From assembly GCF_026544205.1 (NCBI RefSeq), contig NZ_JALNUI010000006.1, positions 1-64,000 of the forward strand: a stretch of 64,000 bases of DNA, given 5' to 3'. Under the pieces are notes generated by a model. It was not told where the DNA came from. It saw only the letters and a list, made by a program, of their open reading frames with translations, and did no database searches. Of this stretch, positions 9,828-18,512 are shown piece after piece (the first letter of the stretch is position 1; each line of letters starts with the position of its first letter). Source of the DNA: Curtobacterium sp. GC_Cur_3. Lineage in GTDB: Bacteria > Actinomycetota > Actinomycetes > Actinomycetales > Microbacteriaceae. A program made the position numbers and the translations under genes.

Positions 9828-10552
9828 GAGGGATTTCCTTCCGGGATGGGATTGCGGGCTCGCTCGCGCGATCCCTTGCGTCGCCCGGCTTCGCGGCCGG
9901 AGACGCCCGCGGGCACCACCACCCGTTGCAGCAGGGAGAAGACGATCTCGAACGCGATCGCGAGGGCGATCACGAGGATGGAGGCGCCGAGCATCATGGC
10001 GTAGTCCTGGGTCTTGAGCCCGAGGAACACGTACCCGCCGAGCCCGCCGGAACCGACGTAGGCGGCGAGCGTCGCGGTGGCCACGACCTGGAGCACGGCG
10101 GCACGGATGCCACCGATGAGCAGCGGCAGTCCGAGGGGGATCTCGACCCTGGTCAGGATCTGCCACCCGGTCATGCCCTGCGCGCGGGCGGCGTCGACCG
10201 TGACGGGGTCGACCGACTCGATGCCGGCGTAGGCACCGGCGAGCACCGAGGGGATCGCCAGGACGACGAGCGCCAGGAGCGGCGCCTGCAGGTTCACGCC
10301 GAGCAACAGCCCGAACAGGGTCAGCACGCCGAGGGTCGGCAGGGCGCGGATGCCGCCGGACAGCGCGATCGCGAGACCACGGGCGCGACCGGTGTGGCCG
10401 ATCAGGTAGCCGAGCGGCACCGCGATGACCGAGGCGATGAGCACCGCGAGCAGCGAGATCCACACGTGCTCCCACAGCCGCGCGGGGATGGGGTTGAAGC
10501 CGGTGTAGTTGGCGGGGTCGAACACCCAACCGAAGGCCTGTCCGATGATCAC
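9824..10552 (-). CDS. Osmoprotectant ABC transporter permease (second)
   Basis: Membrane permease of 242 residues for the osmolyte importer. It has five to six hydrophobic segments. The EAA-type cytoplasmic loop that docks on the ATPase is visible as VDAARAQGMTGWQILTRVEIP around residues 120-140. The GTG start overlaps the preceding permease stop as GTGA, and its own stop overlaps the binding-protein start, so all are translated as a unit. It has the same family as the upstream permease but a different sequence, so the pore is probably a heterodimer. Confidence 0.9.
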   Translation of the reverse strand: MIIGQAFGWVFDPANYTGFNPIPARLWEHVWISLLAVLIASVIAVPLGYLIGHTGRARGLAIALSGGIRALPTLGVLTLFGLLLGVNLQAPLLALVVLAIPSVLAGAYAGIESVDPVTVDAARAQGMTGWQILTRVEIPLGLPLLIGGIRAAVLQVVATATLAAYVGSGGLGGYVFLGLKTQDYAMMLGASILVIALAIAFEIVFSLLQRVVVPAGVSGREAGRRKGSRERARNPIPEGNPS

Positions 10553-11265
10553 GAGGTCACCTCCGCTGCCTGGAGCACGCGACGGGCCTGACGCCGGGAC
10601 ACGGAGGACTTCCGGGTCCACGGCATGACCAGGCGGCCGAGCAGCACGAGCAGGCCGTCGACCGCGAAGGCCAGCACGAGCACCATCACGATGCCCGCGA
10701 CGATCTCCTCGGTGATGCCGCGGCCGATGCCGTCGGTGAAGAGGGAGCCGAGGCTGGTGATCCCGAGGACCGCACCCACCGTGGTGAGCGAGATCGTGGA
10801 GACCGCCACGACCCGGAGGCCGGCGAGGAGCACCGGTCCGGCCAGGGGCAGGTCGACGCGGAAGAACCGCTGCACGCCGGAGTACCCCATCGCGGTGGCG
10901 GCGCCGGTCGTCGCGGCGTCGACGGACTCGAGCCCGTCCACGGTCGACCGGACCATGAGCGCCAGACCGTACAGCGTCAGGCCGATGACGACGTTCGCCG
11001 GGTCCTGCAGGCCGGTGCCGATGATGCTGGGCAGGGCGATGAACAGCGGCAGCGACGGGATCGCGTAGAGGAGACCGGCGAAGGTCACGATGCCGCCGCC
11101 GACGCCGCGGGTGACCTGCCCGCCACCGGGACGCCGGAGACGCACGACGAGCCAGCCGATCGGGATCGACAGCACGAAGCTGATGATGATGGGCGGCAGG
11201 GCGATCGCCAGGTGCGCCACGGTGTCGTCCCCGATCGTGTCGAGGTTCGACAGCACCCAGTTCAC
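10549..11265 (-). CDS. Osmoprotectant ABC transporter permease (first)
   Basis: Integral membrane permease of 238 residues that pairs with the next gene's product. It shows the binding-protein-dependent transport fold, with hydrophobic helices from about residue 18 and an EAA-like loop GAATAMGYSGVQRFFRVDLP near 140-160. The GTG start (MNWVLSNLD) overlaps the ATPase stop by 4 nt. The C-terminus is basic (WTRKSSVSRRQARR). No unusual features apart from the tight GTGA coupling on both sides. Confidence 0.9.
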   Translation of the reverse strand: MNWVLSNLDTIGDDTVAHLAIALPPIIISFVLSIPIGWLVVRLRRPGGGQVTRGVGGGIVTFAGLLYAIPSLPLFIALPSIIGTGLQDPANVVIGLTLYGLALMVRSTVDGLESVDAATTGAATAMGYSGVQRFFRVDLPLAGPVLLAGLRVVAVSTISLTTVGAVLGITSLGSLFTDGIGRGITEEIVAGIVMVLVLAFAVDGLLVLLGRLVMPWTRKSSVSRRQARRVLQAAEVTS

Positions 11266-12188
11266 CTCGGACCCCCACCCTGCGCCGGAGCACCCGCAGC
11301 GTCGTGGGACGCTCCGGCCTCGTCGGTCGCGGGCAGGGTGGACGGCACGGCAGCGGCGGCGTCGACCACCGCCGTGGGACCGGTCAGGACTCCGGCGGCA
11401 CGGCCGTCGCCGTCGACGACGATCGGGCCGGTCGGCGTCTGCTCGATGCGGAGTGCGCGTCGGCCACGGCCGGCCCCGATGAAGTTGGCGACGAAGTCGT
11501 CGGCCGGCTCGGAGAGGATCTCGGCGGGGGTGCCCATCTGGGCGATCTCCCCGCCCTTCTTGAGGATGACGACCTGGTCGCCGAGCTTGAAGGCCTCGTC
11601 GATGTCGTGCGTGACGAAGACGACGGTCTTGCCGAGCTCGCGCTGCAGTCGGATGAGCTCGTCCTGCAGGTCGCTGCGGACGAGCGGGTCCACTGCGCCG
11701 AACGGCTCGTCCATGAGCAGGATGTTCGGGTCGACGGCGAGACCACGCGCGACACCGACGCGCTGCTGCTGTCCGCCCGAGAGCTGCGAGGGGTACCGGT
11801 CGGCGAACGCACGGTCCAGTCCGACGGTGTCCATCAGCTCGAGCGCGCGCTTGCGGGCGTCCTGCTTGGACACGCCGGTCAGGAGCGGCACCGTGGCGAT
11901 GTTGTCCGCGACCTTGCGGTGTGGCAGCAGTCCGGCGTTCTGCATCACGTAGCCGATGCTGCGGCGGAGCTTGACCGGGTCGACGCCGGCGACGTCGTCG
12001 CCGTCGATCGACACCGAGCCCGACGAGGGGTCGACCATGCGGTTGATCATGCGGAGCAACGTCGTCTTGCCACAGCCGCTGGACCCGACGAAGACCGTCG
12101 TGGTGCGGGAGGGGATGACGAGGTCGAACCGCTCGACGGCGTTGGTGCCGTCCGGGTACGTCTTGCGCACCGAGCGGAATTCGATCAT
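11262..12188 (-). CDS. Osmoprotectant ABC transporter ATP-binding protein
   Basis: Cytoplasmic ATPase of 308 residues that powers the importer. It has Walker A GSSGCGKTT near 34-42, signature LSGGQQQR near 135, Walker B ILLMDEPFGAVD and the switch histidine in FVTHDIDEA. I chose the ATG of MIEFRSVRKTYPDG. It has AGAAGG upstream and begins exactly where the family begins, whereas 54 codons of open frame before it look non-coding. The C-terminal 45 residues are Ala/Pro/Gly rich, and no clear pair of CBS domains is seen. It is the first gene of the operon. Confidence 0.92.
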   Translation of the reverse strand: MIEFRSVRKTYPDGTNAVERFDLVIPSRTTTVFVGSSGCGKTTLLRMINRMVDPSSGSVSIDGDDVAGVDPVKLRRSIGYVMQNAGLLPHRKVADNIATVPLLTGVSKQDARKRALELMDTVGLDRAFADRYPSQLSGGQQQRVGVARGLAVDPNILLMDEPFGAVDPLVRSDLQDELIRLQRELGKTVVFVTHDIDEAFKLGDQVVILKKGGEIAQMGTPAEILSEPADDFVANFIGAGRGRRALRIEQTPTGPIVVDGDGRAAGVLTGPTAVVDAAAAVPSTLPATDEAGASHDAAGAPAQGGGPR

Positions 12189-12345
12189 GGGGTGGGTGCC
12201 CTTCTGGTAGGAGGTAGCCCGACTCCGAGGAGAGTACCCGCCAGGACCGACACTGGCCGCGTCCGGTGACGAACCGTGACCGGAATTCCTGTCCTGCGCC
12301 CCGATCTGGGGGCGACCGCAGTGCCCCGGAGGCCGCAGGAACGAC

Positions 12346-12380
12346 GCCACCCGCGCCTCCTGGCAGGAGACGCGGGTGGC
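12346..12380 (-). terminator. Terminator after the TetR-family gene
   Basis: Perfect 10-bp arms GCCACCCGCG / CGCGGGTGGC (12346-12355, 12371-12380) continue inward past one mismatch with four more pairs around a 5-nt loop. It lies 46 nt after the regulator's stop and insulates the osmolyte operon behind it. Confidence 0.7.
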
Positions 12381-12426
12381 GGGTGGTCCGGTTGACGCAC
12401 GGCGTGTCGGACGGGCGGGTCGACGG

Positions 12427-13074
12427 TCAGGAGGCCGCGATCACCGACTCCATGTAGCCGCGGGTCATCGTGCGGTAGGCCTCGATCAGGGCCTGGTCCG
12501 GGTGGTCGCGGTCCCGGTGGGCGCGTGCCAGGACGGCGTGGCCGGACTCGGCCAGGACGACCCAGGCGCGGTCGACCGCCTCGTTCTCCGGCACGCCGAA
12601 GCGCTCGCGCATGATGCCGCCGACCGCGCCGCCGAGGGCGGCCATGCGGTCCTCGTCGTCGCCGACGCCGGACTCGGTGGCGTCACCGAAGCGGATCGCG
12701 CGGAAGCCGGGCTCCGTGCGGTACATCTCCGACGTCATCGCGATGAAGGCGTCGCAGGCCGCCTGCCACGTGGTGGCGCCGGAGGTCTCGAGGGCTTCGA
12801 GGAACTTCTCCGCGAGCCGCTGGGTGCAGCGGATCGCGAGGGCCTCGACGACCGCGATGCGGTCCGGGAAGTAGCGGTAGACGGTGCCGATCGACGCCCC
12901 TGCTCGTTCGGCGACCATGGCGGTCGTGAGCCGTTCGAACCCGATCTCGTCGATGACCGCAGCGGCGGCGTCGAGGAGTCCGGCGAGGCGTGCCGAACTG
13001 CGGGCTTGGACCGGCTCGTTCCTGAGCAGTGATGATCCCCCCGGCAGTGCGTTCGTGACCTCGGTGACGAGCAC
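12427..13074 (-). CDS. TetR-family transcriptional regulator
   Basis: DNA-binding regulator of 215 residues. The N-terminal helix-turn-helix is clear: TTAMVAERAGASIGTVYRYF at about residues 43-62, preceded by the usual helix LLDAAAAVIDEIGFERL. The C-terminal ligand/dimerisation domain has no recognised ligand signature. I chose the GTG behind AGAAGGAGAA, a strong ribosome binding site. It is divergent from the App1-type phosphatase gene across a 144-nt gap that contains a short palindrome, so it may control itself and that neighbour. The regulated function is unknown. Confidence 0.88.
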   Translation of the reverse strand: MLVTEVTNALPGGSSLLRNEPVQARSSARLAGLLDAAAAVIDEIGFERLTTAMVAERAGASIGTVYRYFPDRIAVVEALAIRCTQRLAEKFLEALETSGATTWQAACDAFIAMTSEMYRTEPGFRAIRFGDATESGVGDDEDRMAALGGAVGGIMRERFGVPENEAVDRAWVVLAESGHAVLARAHRDRDHPDQALIEAYRTMTRGYMESVIAAS

Positions 13075-13087
13075 GTGTTCTCCTTCT

Positions 13088-13100
13088 CGCGGTGACCGCG
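13088..13100. promoter_or_regulatory. Short palindrome, possible TetR operator
   Basis: CGCGGT-G-ACCGCG, 6-bp arms around one base, 14 nt upstream of the TetR-family start in the divergent gap. Autoregulation from such sites is common in the family. The assignment is inference. Confidence 0.3.
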
Positions 13101-13218
13101 GGCTGATTGTCTGTCGGGGGCAACTCTCGCAGAGACCGGCTGGAACATCCCTGCGATTCCCGGGGTGTCGAACTCCGTCCGACGACAACCGGACAGTGGC
13201 GCATGGGATGATGGCCCG

Positions 13219-14301
13219 ATGCCCGACCCGAGGTCCCATGAGCTGTCGCTCCCCGAGCCGATCCTCCACCGGGCCGCTCGCATCGAGGACGCCGTCCAGG
13301 AGTTCCGCGAACAGCGTGCCAGACGCCACGGTCTCGTCCCGACCGTCATCCCGTACACCGGGTACGGCGCACCCGGGTGGATCCGGGTCCTCTGCCGCGT
13401 GCTGCTGACCCGCCGAGGGCTGGCCTCGGACGCCTCCTTCACCGGGGTCCGAGGCTGGAAGACCTTCACGAGCGTCGCGGTCGACCACGCCGAGGTCACC
13501 GTGACCGCCGGTGGTTCGACCCACACGGTGCAGTCCGACCGCGGCGGCGTCGTCGACACGATCGTGCCGATCGACCTCGAACCCGGCTGGCACACGATCC
13601 GCCTGTCGGCCGGTGGGCAGCGGGAGGCCGAGGCCGCCGTCTTCGTCGTGCACCCGGACACGCGCTTCGGCCTGCTCTCCGACATCGACGACACCGTCAT
13701 GGTCACCTCGCTCCCCCGCCCGATGCTCGCTGCGTGGAACTCCTTCGTCGTGACCGAGCACGCACGACGCCCCGTCCCCGGGATGAGCGTCCTGTACGAA
13801 CGTGTCCTCGCCCAGCACGCCGGCTCCCCCTCGGTGTACCTGTCGACCGGCGCCTGGAACGTCGCGCCCACGCTGCAGCGCTTCCTGACCAGGAACATGT
13901 ACCCGTCCGGCACGCTGCTGCTCACCGACTGGGGCCCCACGCACGACCGCTTCTTCCGGAGCGGGCAGCTGCACAAGCACGACAACCTGCGGCGCCTGGC
14001 GCGTGACTTCCCCGACGTCCGGTGGCTGCTCGTCGGGGACGACGGCCAGCACGACGAGGCGCTGTACGGCGACTTCGCCCGCGAACACCCGGAGAACGTG
14101 GCCGGTGTCGCGATCCGGCAGCTCTCCACGAGCGAGGCCGTCCTCGCCGGTGGCCGTTCCCGCGCGCAGGAACGCTCCCGCGACTCGGCAGCCCCGTGGG
14201 TGTACGCCCCCGACGGCGCCGGACTCTGGGCGGAGCTCGCGCGGGTCGGGCTCGTCGAGCTCGACCGAGCTGATCAGGCCGGCCCCGCCGAGTCCGACTG
14301 A
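13219..14301 (+). CDS. App1-family (DUF2183) phosphatase domain protein
   Basis: Protein of 360 residues with the catalytic domain of the App1 phosphatidate phosphatase family (DUF2183), a HAD-like fold. The nucleophile motif DIDDTV follows FGLLS in the middle of the protein. Later blocks, including VYLSTGAWNV, LLTDWGPT and LLVGDDGQHDEALY, are typical of the family. The N-terminal part is a beta-rich domain seen in bacterial members. I see no signal peptide or membrane helix. The ATG giving MPDPRSHELSLPEP was chosen over upstream starts that read low-complexity sequence. It is followed by the GH15 gene after 65 nt, in the same direction. The physiological substrate in bacteria is not known. 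Confidence 0.85.
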   Translation: MPDPRSHELSLPEPILHRAARIEDAVQEFREQRARRHGLVPTVIPYTGYGAPGWIRVLCRVLLTRRGLASDASFTGVRGWKTFTSVAVDHAEVTVTAGGSTHTVQSDRGGVVDTIVPIDLEPGWHTIRLSAGGQREAEAAVFVVHPDTRFGLLSDIDDTVMVTSLPRPMLAAWNSFVVTEHARRPVPGMSVLYERVLAQHAGSPSVYLSTGAWNVAPTLQRFLTRNMYPSGTLLLTDWGPTHDRFFRSGQLHKHDNLRRLARDFPDVRWLLVGDDGQHDEALYGDFAREHPENVAGVAIRQLSTSEAVLAGGRSRAQERSRDSAAPWVYAPDGAGLWAELARVGLVELDRADQAGPAESD

Positions 14302-14366
14302 GCCGATCCTCAGCGCCCGTGCACGCAGACGGGTCGACGCCCGGTGCCAGGTGGTTCGATCGGGGC

Positions 14367-16247
14367 ATGACACAGCGCATCGAGGACCACGCGATGATCG
14401 GGGACTGCTACACGGCCGCCCTGGTCGACCGAGCCGGGACCATCGACTGGATGTGTCTGCCGCGCTTCGACAGCTCGTCGACGTTCGCGGCCCTGCTCGG
14501 TGACGAGCACGACGGCCACTGGTCGCTGCACCCGACCGACCCCGACGCCACCGCCGAGCGGCGCTACGAGGAGGACACCCTCGTCCTCACCACGATCTGG
14601 ACCACCGCCTCCGGCATCGTCGAGGTCACCGACTTCATGCCGATCGACGCGCACCGCGCCGCGGTCGTCCGCCGGGTCCGGGGCCTGCAGGGGTCGGTCG
14701 AGATGCGGCAGACGCTGCGCATCCGCTTCGACTACGCCTCCGCGCTCCCCTGGGTGCGGCAGATCGGGGACGACGACGACCCCGCCCTCGTCGCCACCGC
14801 GGGACCGGGATCGGTCATCGTCCGGGGCGTCCGGTTCCGTGCCGACGACCACCGGCACGTCGCGACGACGACCATCCACGACGGCGACGTGCTCGACACC
14901 GAGCTCACCTGGTACCCGTCGCACCGGGAACCGCCCGAGCCCCTCGACGTGACGCCCGCCCTCGCAGCCACCGCAGCCTGGTGGCGCGCGTGGGCCGGCA
15001 AGACCCGCGTCGAGGGTCGCTACGCCGACGCGACCCGCCGTTCTCTGCTGCTCCTCCGCGCGATGACCCACGCCGAGACCGGTGGGGTCGTCGCGGCCGT
15101 GACCACGAGCCTCCCGGAGGACCCGGGCGGAGAACGCAACTGGGACTACCGCTACGTGTGGCTCCGTGACGCCTCGCTCGCCCTGGCGTCCCTCATCGCC
15201 CACGGGTACCGCGACGAGGCCACCCACTGGCGCGGCTGGCTGCTCCGGGCCATCGCGGGCGACCCCGCCGACGTGCAGATCATGTACGGCATCGCCGGTG
15301 AACGCGAACTCGCCGAGCGGGAGCTCCCCCACCTCGCCGGGTACGCGCACTCCACCCCCGTGCGGATCGGCAACGGCGCGTCCACGCAGTACCAGGGCGA
15401 CGTCTTCGGCGAGGTCCTCGCCGCGTTGCACGACGCCCGGGAACTCGGTGTCGAGGAGAACGCGGACTCGTGGGCACTCCAGCGCGCACTGCTCGGCTTC
15501 GTCGAACAGCACTGGCAGGAGCCCGACAACGGCATCTGGGAGATGCGCGGGCCCCGGCGCTCGTTCACGCACTCCCGCGCGATGATCTGGGCGGCGTTCG
15601 ACCGCGGGGTCGCCGCCGTGGAGGAGTTCGGGCTCGAGGGTCCCGTCGAACGCTGGCGCGAACTCCGCACCGCCGTCCGTGCCGAGATCGACGAGCACGG
15701 CTGGAACGCCGAGCGTGGCGCGTTCCGGCAGCACTACGACACCGACGAGGTCGACGCCAGCCTGCTCGTGCTGCCGCAGATCGGGTACTGCAAGGCGACC
15801 GACCCGCGGATGCTCGGCACCGTCGCCGCGATCGAGGAGGACCTCCGCGTGGGCACCGACGGCCTCGTGCTGCGCTACCGCACGTCGGCCGGGTTCGACG
15901 GCCTCAGCGGCAGCGAGCACCCGTTCCTCGCCTGCTCGTTCTGGCTCGTGGAGCAGTACGCAGCGTCCGGCCGGATCGAGGACGCCGAACGCCTGATGGA
16001 CGTGCTCGTCGGGTACGCCAACGACGTCGGGATGCTGTCCGAGGAGATCGACGTCGCCACCGGGCACCACATCGGCAACACGCCGCAGGCACTGAGTCAC
16101 CTGACGCTCGTGTCGGCCGCCGACGCCATCCAGCGGGCACGGGGTGCCGTCTCCGGGCACCGCACGCGGCTCCCCCAGCACGACGGCGGCACGCGCGCGG
16201 CCACCGGCGTGGGCGGCCTCGCCGGGTTCGCCGGCACGCCCGCCTGA
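14367..16247 (+). CDS. GH15 glycoside hydrolase (glucoamylase/trehalase-like)
   Basis: Family GH15 enzyme of 626 residues, probably cytoplasmic since no signal peptide is seen. It has the N-terminal beta domain (MIGDCYTAALVDRAGTIDWM) and the (alpha/alpha)6 catalytic domain with NWDYRYVWLRDA. The catalytic acid candidate is Glu392 in GIWEMRG, and the base candidate is Glu559/560 in MLSEEID. In mycobacteria, members with this layout act as trehalases. Glucoamylase activity is the alternative and sequence alone does not decide. The ATG of MTQRIEDHAM begins at the family start. A strong hairpin lies 3 nt after the stop. Confidence 0.9.
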   Translation: MTQRIEDHAMIGDCYTAALVDRAGTIDWMCLPRFDSSSTFAALLGDEHDGHWSLHPTDPDATAERRYEEDTLVLTTIWTTASGIVEVTDFMPIDAHRAAVVRRVRGLQGSVEMRQTLRIRFDYASALPWVRQIGDDDDPALVATAGPGSVIVRGVRFRADDHRHVATTTIHDGDVLDTELTWYPSHREPPEPLDVTPALAATAAWWRAWAGKTRVEGRYADATRRSLLLLRAMTHAETGGVVAAVTTSLPEDPGGERNWDYRYVWLRDASLALASLIAHGYRDEATHWRGWLLRAIAGDPADVQIMYGIAGERELAERELPHLAGYAHSTPVRIGNGASTQYQGDVFGEVLAALHDARELGVEENADSWALQRALLGFVEQHWQEPDNGIWEMRGPRRSFTHSRAMIWAAFDRGVAAVEEFGLEGPVERWRELRTAVRAEIDEHGWNAERGAFRQHYDTDEVDASLLVLPQIGYCKATDPRMLGTVAAIEEDLRVGTDGLVLRYRTSAGFDGLSGSEHPFLACSFWLVEQYAASGRIEDAERLMDVLVGYANDVGMLSEEIDVATGHHIGNTPQALSHLTLVSAADAIQRARGAVSGHRTRLPQHDGGTRAATGVGGLAGFAGTPA

Positions 16248-16250
16248 GGC

Positions 16251-16280
16251 GGGGCGGGTCCCGCGCGCGGGACCCGCCCC
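16251..16280 (+). terminator. Terminator of the GH15 gene
   Basis: Perfect 12-bp stem GGGGCGGGTCCC / GGGACCCGCCCC around a GCGCGC loop, beginning 3 nt after the stop codon. There is no T-run. Confidence 0.75.
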
Positions 16281-16394
16281 GCGCGTGGCGGGTCGTTCCG
16301 CGCGTAGCGGGTCGTCCCCCGCGTGGCGGGTCATCTCGCGCGTGGCGAGTCGTCCCCCGCGTGGCGGGTCGTCCCGCGCGTGGCGGGTCGTTCG
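16281..16394. repeat. Six tandem copies of a 19-bp repeat
   Basis: Six contiguous units of exactly 19 bp, consensus GCGCGTGGCGGGTCGTCCC, each differing from it at zero to four positions. Because 19 is not a multiple of three and the region lies between convergent stops, it is not coding. Looks like a minisatellite made by replication slippage. Confidence 0.9.
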
Positions 16395-16474
16395 TTCCCA
16401 CCTCCCACGCGCGATCCCGCTCACCACTCCGCGTGCGATGGGAAGGAACGTCGCCCTCGGAGACGCGGGCACAG

Positions 16475-16520
16475 ACAGACGGGAGGCCCGGTGCCAGCTG
16501 GCACCGGGCCTCCCGTCTGT
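16475..16520. terminator. 46-bp perfect palindrome, probable bidirectional terminator
   Basis: Uninterrupted dyad symmetry of 46 bp centred on AGCT, with arms ending in GGAGGCCCGGTGCC / GGCACCGGGCCTCC. It is 30 nt from the zwf stop. The same arm sequence recurs at other convergent gene ends in this window. Confidence 0.75.
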
Positions 16521-16550
16521 GCGGTGTGCCCGTTCAGGGCACGGGGTGAC

Positions 16551-17924
16551 TCAGGAGGACGACTCCCAGTCCGCGGGGCCGCGCGAACCGGCGCGGTACT
16601 CCTCGAGCGGGACGTCGTTCGCCTTCCAGGCGGCGACGACCGGCTCCACGATCTCCCAGCAGCGCTCGGCCACGTCACCGCGGATGGAGAGCAGCGGGTC
16701 GTCGTGGAAGATGCCGTTGAGGACCTCGCCGTACGGGGTGAGCTCGCCGTCGCTGAAGGACGAGGACAGCGTGATCTGCCCCATCTCGAACGGGTTGCCG
16801 CCACCGTTGGCCGACACGGTCAGCTCGATCTCGTCCGGGTTCAGCACGATGCGGAGCGTGTCCGTCTTCGGGCGACCGCTCAGGCCGGAGGGCAGACGCG
16901 GGACCGGCTTGAAGGTGATGAGGACTTCCTTGCGGCTGTTGCCGAGGGCCTTGCCGGAGCGCAGCGTGAACGGGACGCCCTTCCAGCGGGCGGTGTCCAC
17001 CTCGACGGAGATCTCCGCGAGGGTCTCGGTCTGACGCGAGGGGTCGACGCCGTCCTCCTCCTGGTACGAGGGGAGGTCCTTGCCGTCGATCGTGCCGGCC
17101 GTGTACACCGCGCGGCGCGAGGCGATCTTCGCGTCGTCGCCCTTCAGCTGGGTCGACCGGAGCGCACGGGCGAGGGACGAACGGAACTCGACCGAGTCGA
17201 TCTCCGCGGGGGCGTCCATCGTCACGATGCCGAGGATCTGCAGCAGGTGCGACTGGATCATGTCGACCATCGCGCCGGCCTCGTCGTAGTACTGGGCGCG
17301 GTTCTCGAGACCGAGGGTCTCGTCGTAGAAGATGTCGACCTTCTCGATGTTCTCCGCGTTCCAGATGGGCTCGAACAGGCGGTTCGCGAAGCGCAGACCG
17401 ATGATGTTGAGCACCGTGGTGCGGCCGAGGAAGTGATCGGTGCGGTGCACGCGGTCCTCGGGGACGAGCTTCAGCACGGTCTCGTTGAGGGCCTTGGCGC
17501 TCGCGACGTCGGTGCCGAAGGGCTTCTCGAACGCGAGGGTGGTGCCCTCCGGGAGCTCGACGTGCTCGAGCGCCTCGCAGATGTCGGAGGCGATCTGCGG
17601 CGGGAGCGCGAAGTAGAGGATCGGCTCGTGCTCGGCAGCCGCGAGGAGTGCCTCGAGGTGCTTGGGGTCGGTCGGGTCGCCCTGGATGAAGGTCGTCGAC
17701 TCGATGGTCGCGTCGACCTCAGGGCCCTTGACGTCCTGCGAGGCGAAGGACGTCGTGACGATGTCCTTCCACTTCTCGGGGCTGCGCTCACTGCGGCCCG
17801 TCCCGATCAGCTGCACGGGGACGGAACGGCCGCTCTGCAGGAACGTGCCGAGACCCGGCAGGAGCAGGCGGGAGGCGAGGTCGCCCGTCGCGCCGAAGAT
17901 GATGAGAGTGCGCTTGTCGGTCAC
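16551..17924 (-). CDS. zwf: Glucose-6-phosphate dehydrogenase (divergent paralogue)
   Basis: NADP-dependent glucose-6-phosphate dehydrogenase family protein of 457 residues, the entry step of the oxidative pentose phosphate pathway. The nucleotide-binding motif is GATGDLASR (11-19). EKPFG is at 133-137, and the catalytic-base candidate is His226 in MIQSHLLQI. The substrate motif is unusual: canonical RIDHYLGKE reads RTDHFLGRT at 161-169, so the usual lysine is Arg168. The GTG behind AAAGGAG was chosen because the Rossmann motif starts there. It is not next to opcA, tal or tkt, so this may be a second copy with changed kinetics or substrate. Confidence 0.85.
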   Translation of the reverse strand: MTDKRTLIIFGATGDLASRLLLPGLGTFLQSGRSVPVQLIGTGRSERSPEKWKDIVTTSFASQDVKGPEVDATIESTTFIQGDPTDPKHLEALLAAAEHEPILYFALPPQIASDICEALEHVELPEGTTLAFEKPFGTDVASAKALNETVLKLVPEDRVHRTDHFLGRTTVLNIIGLRFANRLFEPIWNAENIEKVDIFYDETLGLENRAQYYDEAGAMVDMIQSHLLQILGIVTMDAPAEIDSVEFRSSLARALRSTQLKGDDAKIASRRAVYTAGTIDGKDLPSYQEEDGVDPSRQTETLAEISVEVDTARWKGVPFTLRSGKALGNSRKEVLITFKPVPRLPSGLSGRPKTDTLRIVLNPDEIELTVSANGGGNPFEMGQITLSSSFSDGELTPYGEVLNGIFHDDPLLSIRGDVAERCWEIVEPVVAAWKANDVPLEEYRAGSRGPADWESSS

Positions 17925-18045
17925 CGGGGGTGACTCCTTTCGCGAGGTGGATGGGTCCGCGTGGCTCAAGCCGTCGTTGGACCGGTTGATTCCCCAGGCT
18001 GGAACGCTGTCACGATCCACAGCCGGGAAGGTCGTCCGGACGCAG

Positions 18046-18075
18046 TTCGGGCGGCACCAGGTGGTGCCGCCCGAA
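18046..18075 (-). terminator. Terminator of the cta genes
   Basis: Perfect 14-bp arms TTCGGGCGGCACCA / TGGTGCCGCCCGAA, 16 nt after the ctaF stop. Ends the ctaC-ctaD-ctaF unit before zwf. Confidence 0.75.
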
Positions 18076-18091
18076 GCGCGTCAGGTGCGGG

Positions 18092-18508
18092 TCAGTGCCC
18101 GAAGTTGCCGCGGTAGTACTCGAAGACCCAGCCGACGAGCGTGATCGTCACGAACGCGACGCCGATCGGGACGATCCAGAGGCCGGCTGCGACACCGAGG
18201 AAGATGATCGAGACCGAGGCCGCCAGGAGGATGGGCCACCACGACCACGGGCTGAAGTGCCCGAGCTCGGCGTCGCCGTCCTCGATGTTGGCGTCCTGAC
18301 GGTCCTCGGGCAGGTCCCCGCCCTGGGCCGACAGCACGCGCTGCAGGTAGAAGGCGATGAACGCCGACATGACCCCGACGAGGCCGATGCCCATCGTGCC
18401 GACCGGCTCCCACCCGCCGTGGTTGATGCGGAACCAGATCGTGTACGCGGCGTCCGCGAGGATGAAGAACCCGAAGAGGATCCAGAACAGGTTGACGTTG
18501 GCGCGCAT
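18092..18508 (-). CDS. ctaF: Cytochrome c oxidase subunit 4 (actinobacterial)
   Basis: Small accessory membrane subunit of the actinobacterial aa3 cytochrome c oxidase within the bcc-aa3 supercomplex, 138 residues. Four hydrophobic segments are visible, starting with NLFWILFGFFILADAAYTIW and ending with a helix before EYYRGNFGH. That arrangement matches the actinobacterial CtaF family. It starts 4 nt after the ctaD stop, in the order ctaC-ctaD-ctaF. Subunit III (ctaE) and the qcr genes are not in the window. No odd features. Confidence 0.92.
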   Translation of the reverse strand: MRANVNLFWILFGFFILADAAYTIWFRINHGGWEPVGTMGIGLVGVMSAFIAFYLQRVLSAQGGDLPEDRQDANIEDGDAELGHFSPWSWWPILLAASVSIIFLGVAAGLWIVPIGVAFVTITLVGWVFEYYRGNFGH

Positions 18509-18512
18509 CGCC

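Larger units (their letters stand above)
16248..16550. other. Convergent intergenic region with terminators and a minisatellite
   Basis: This gap between the ends of the GH15 gene and zwf holds no gene. From left to right it contains a GC hairpin, six copies of a 19-bp tandem repeat, about 80 nt of unremarkable sequence, and a 46-bp perfect palindrome that serves the zwf end. Confidence 0.85.
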
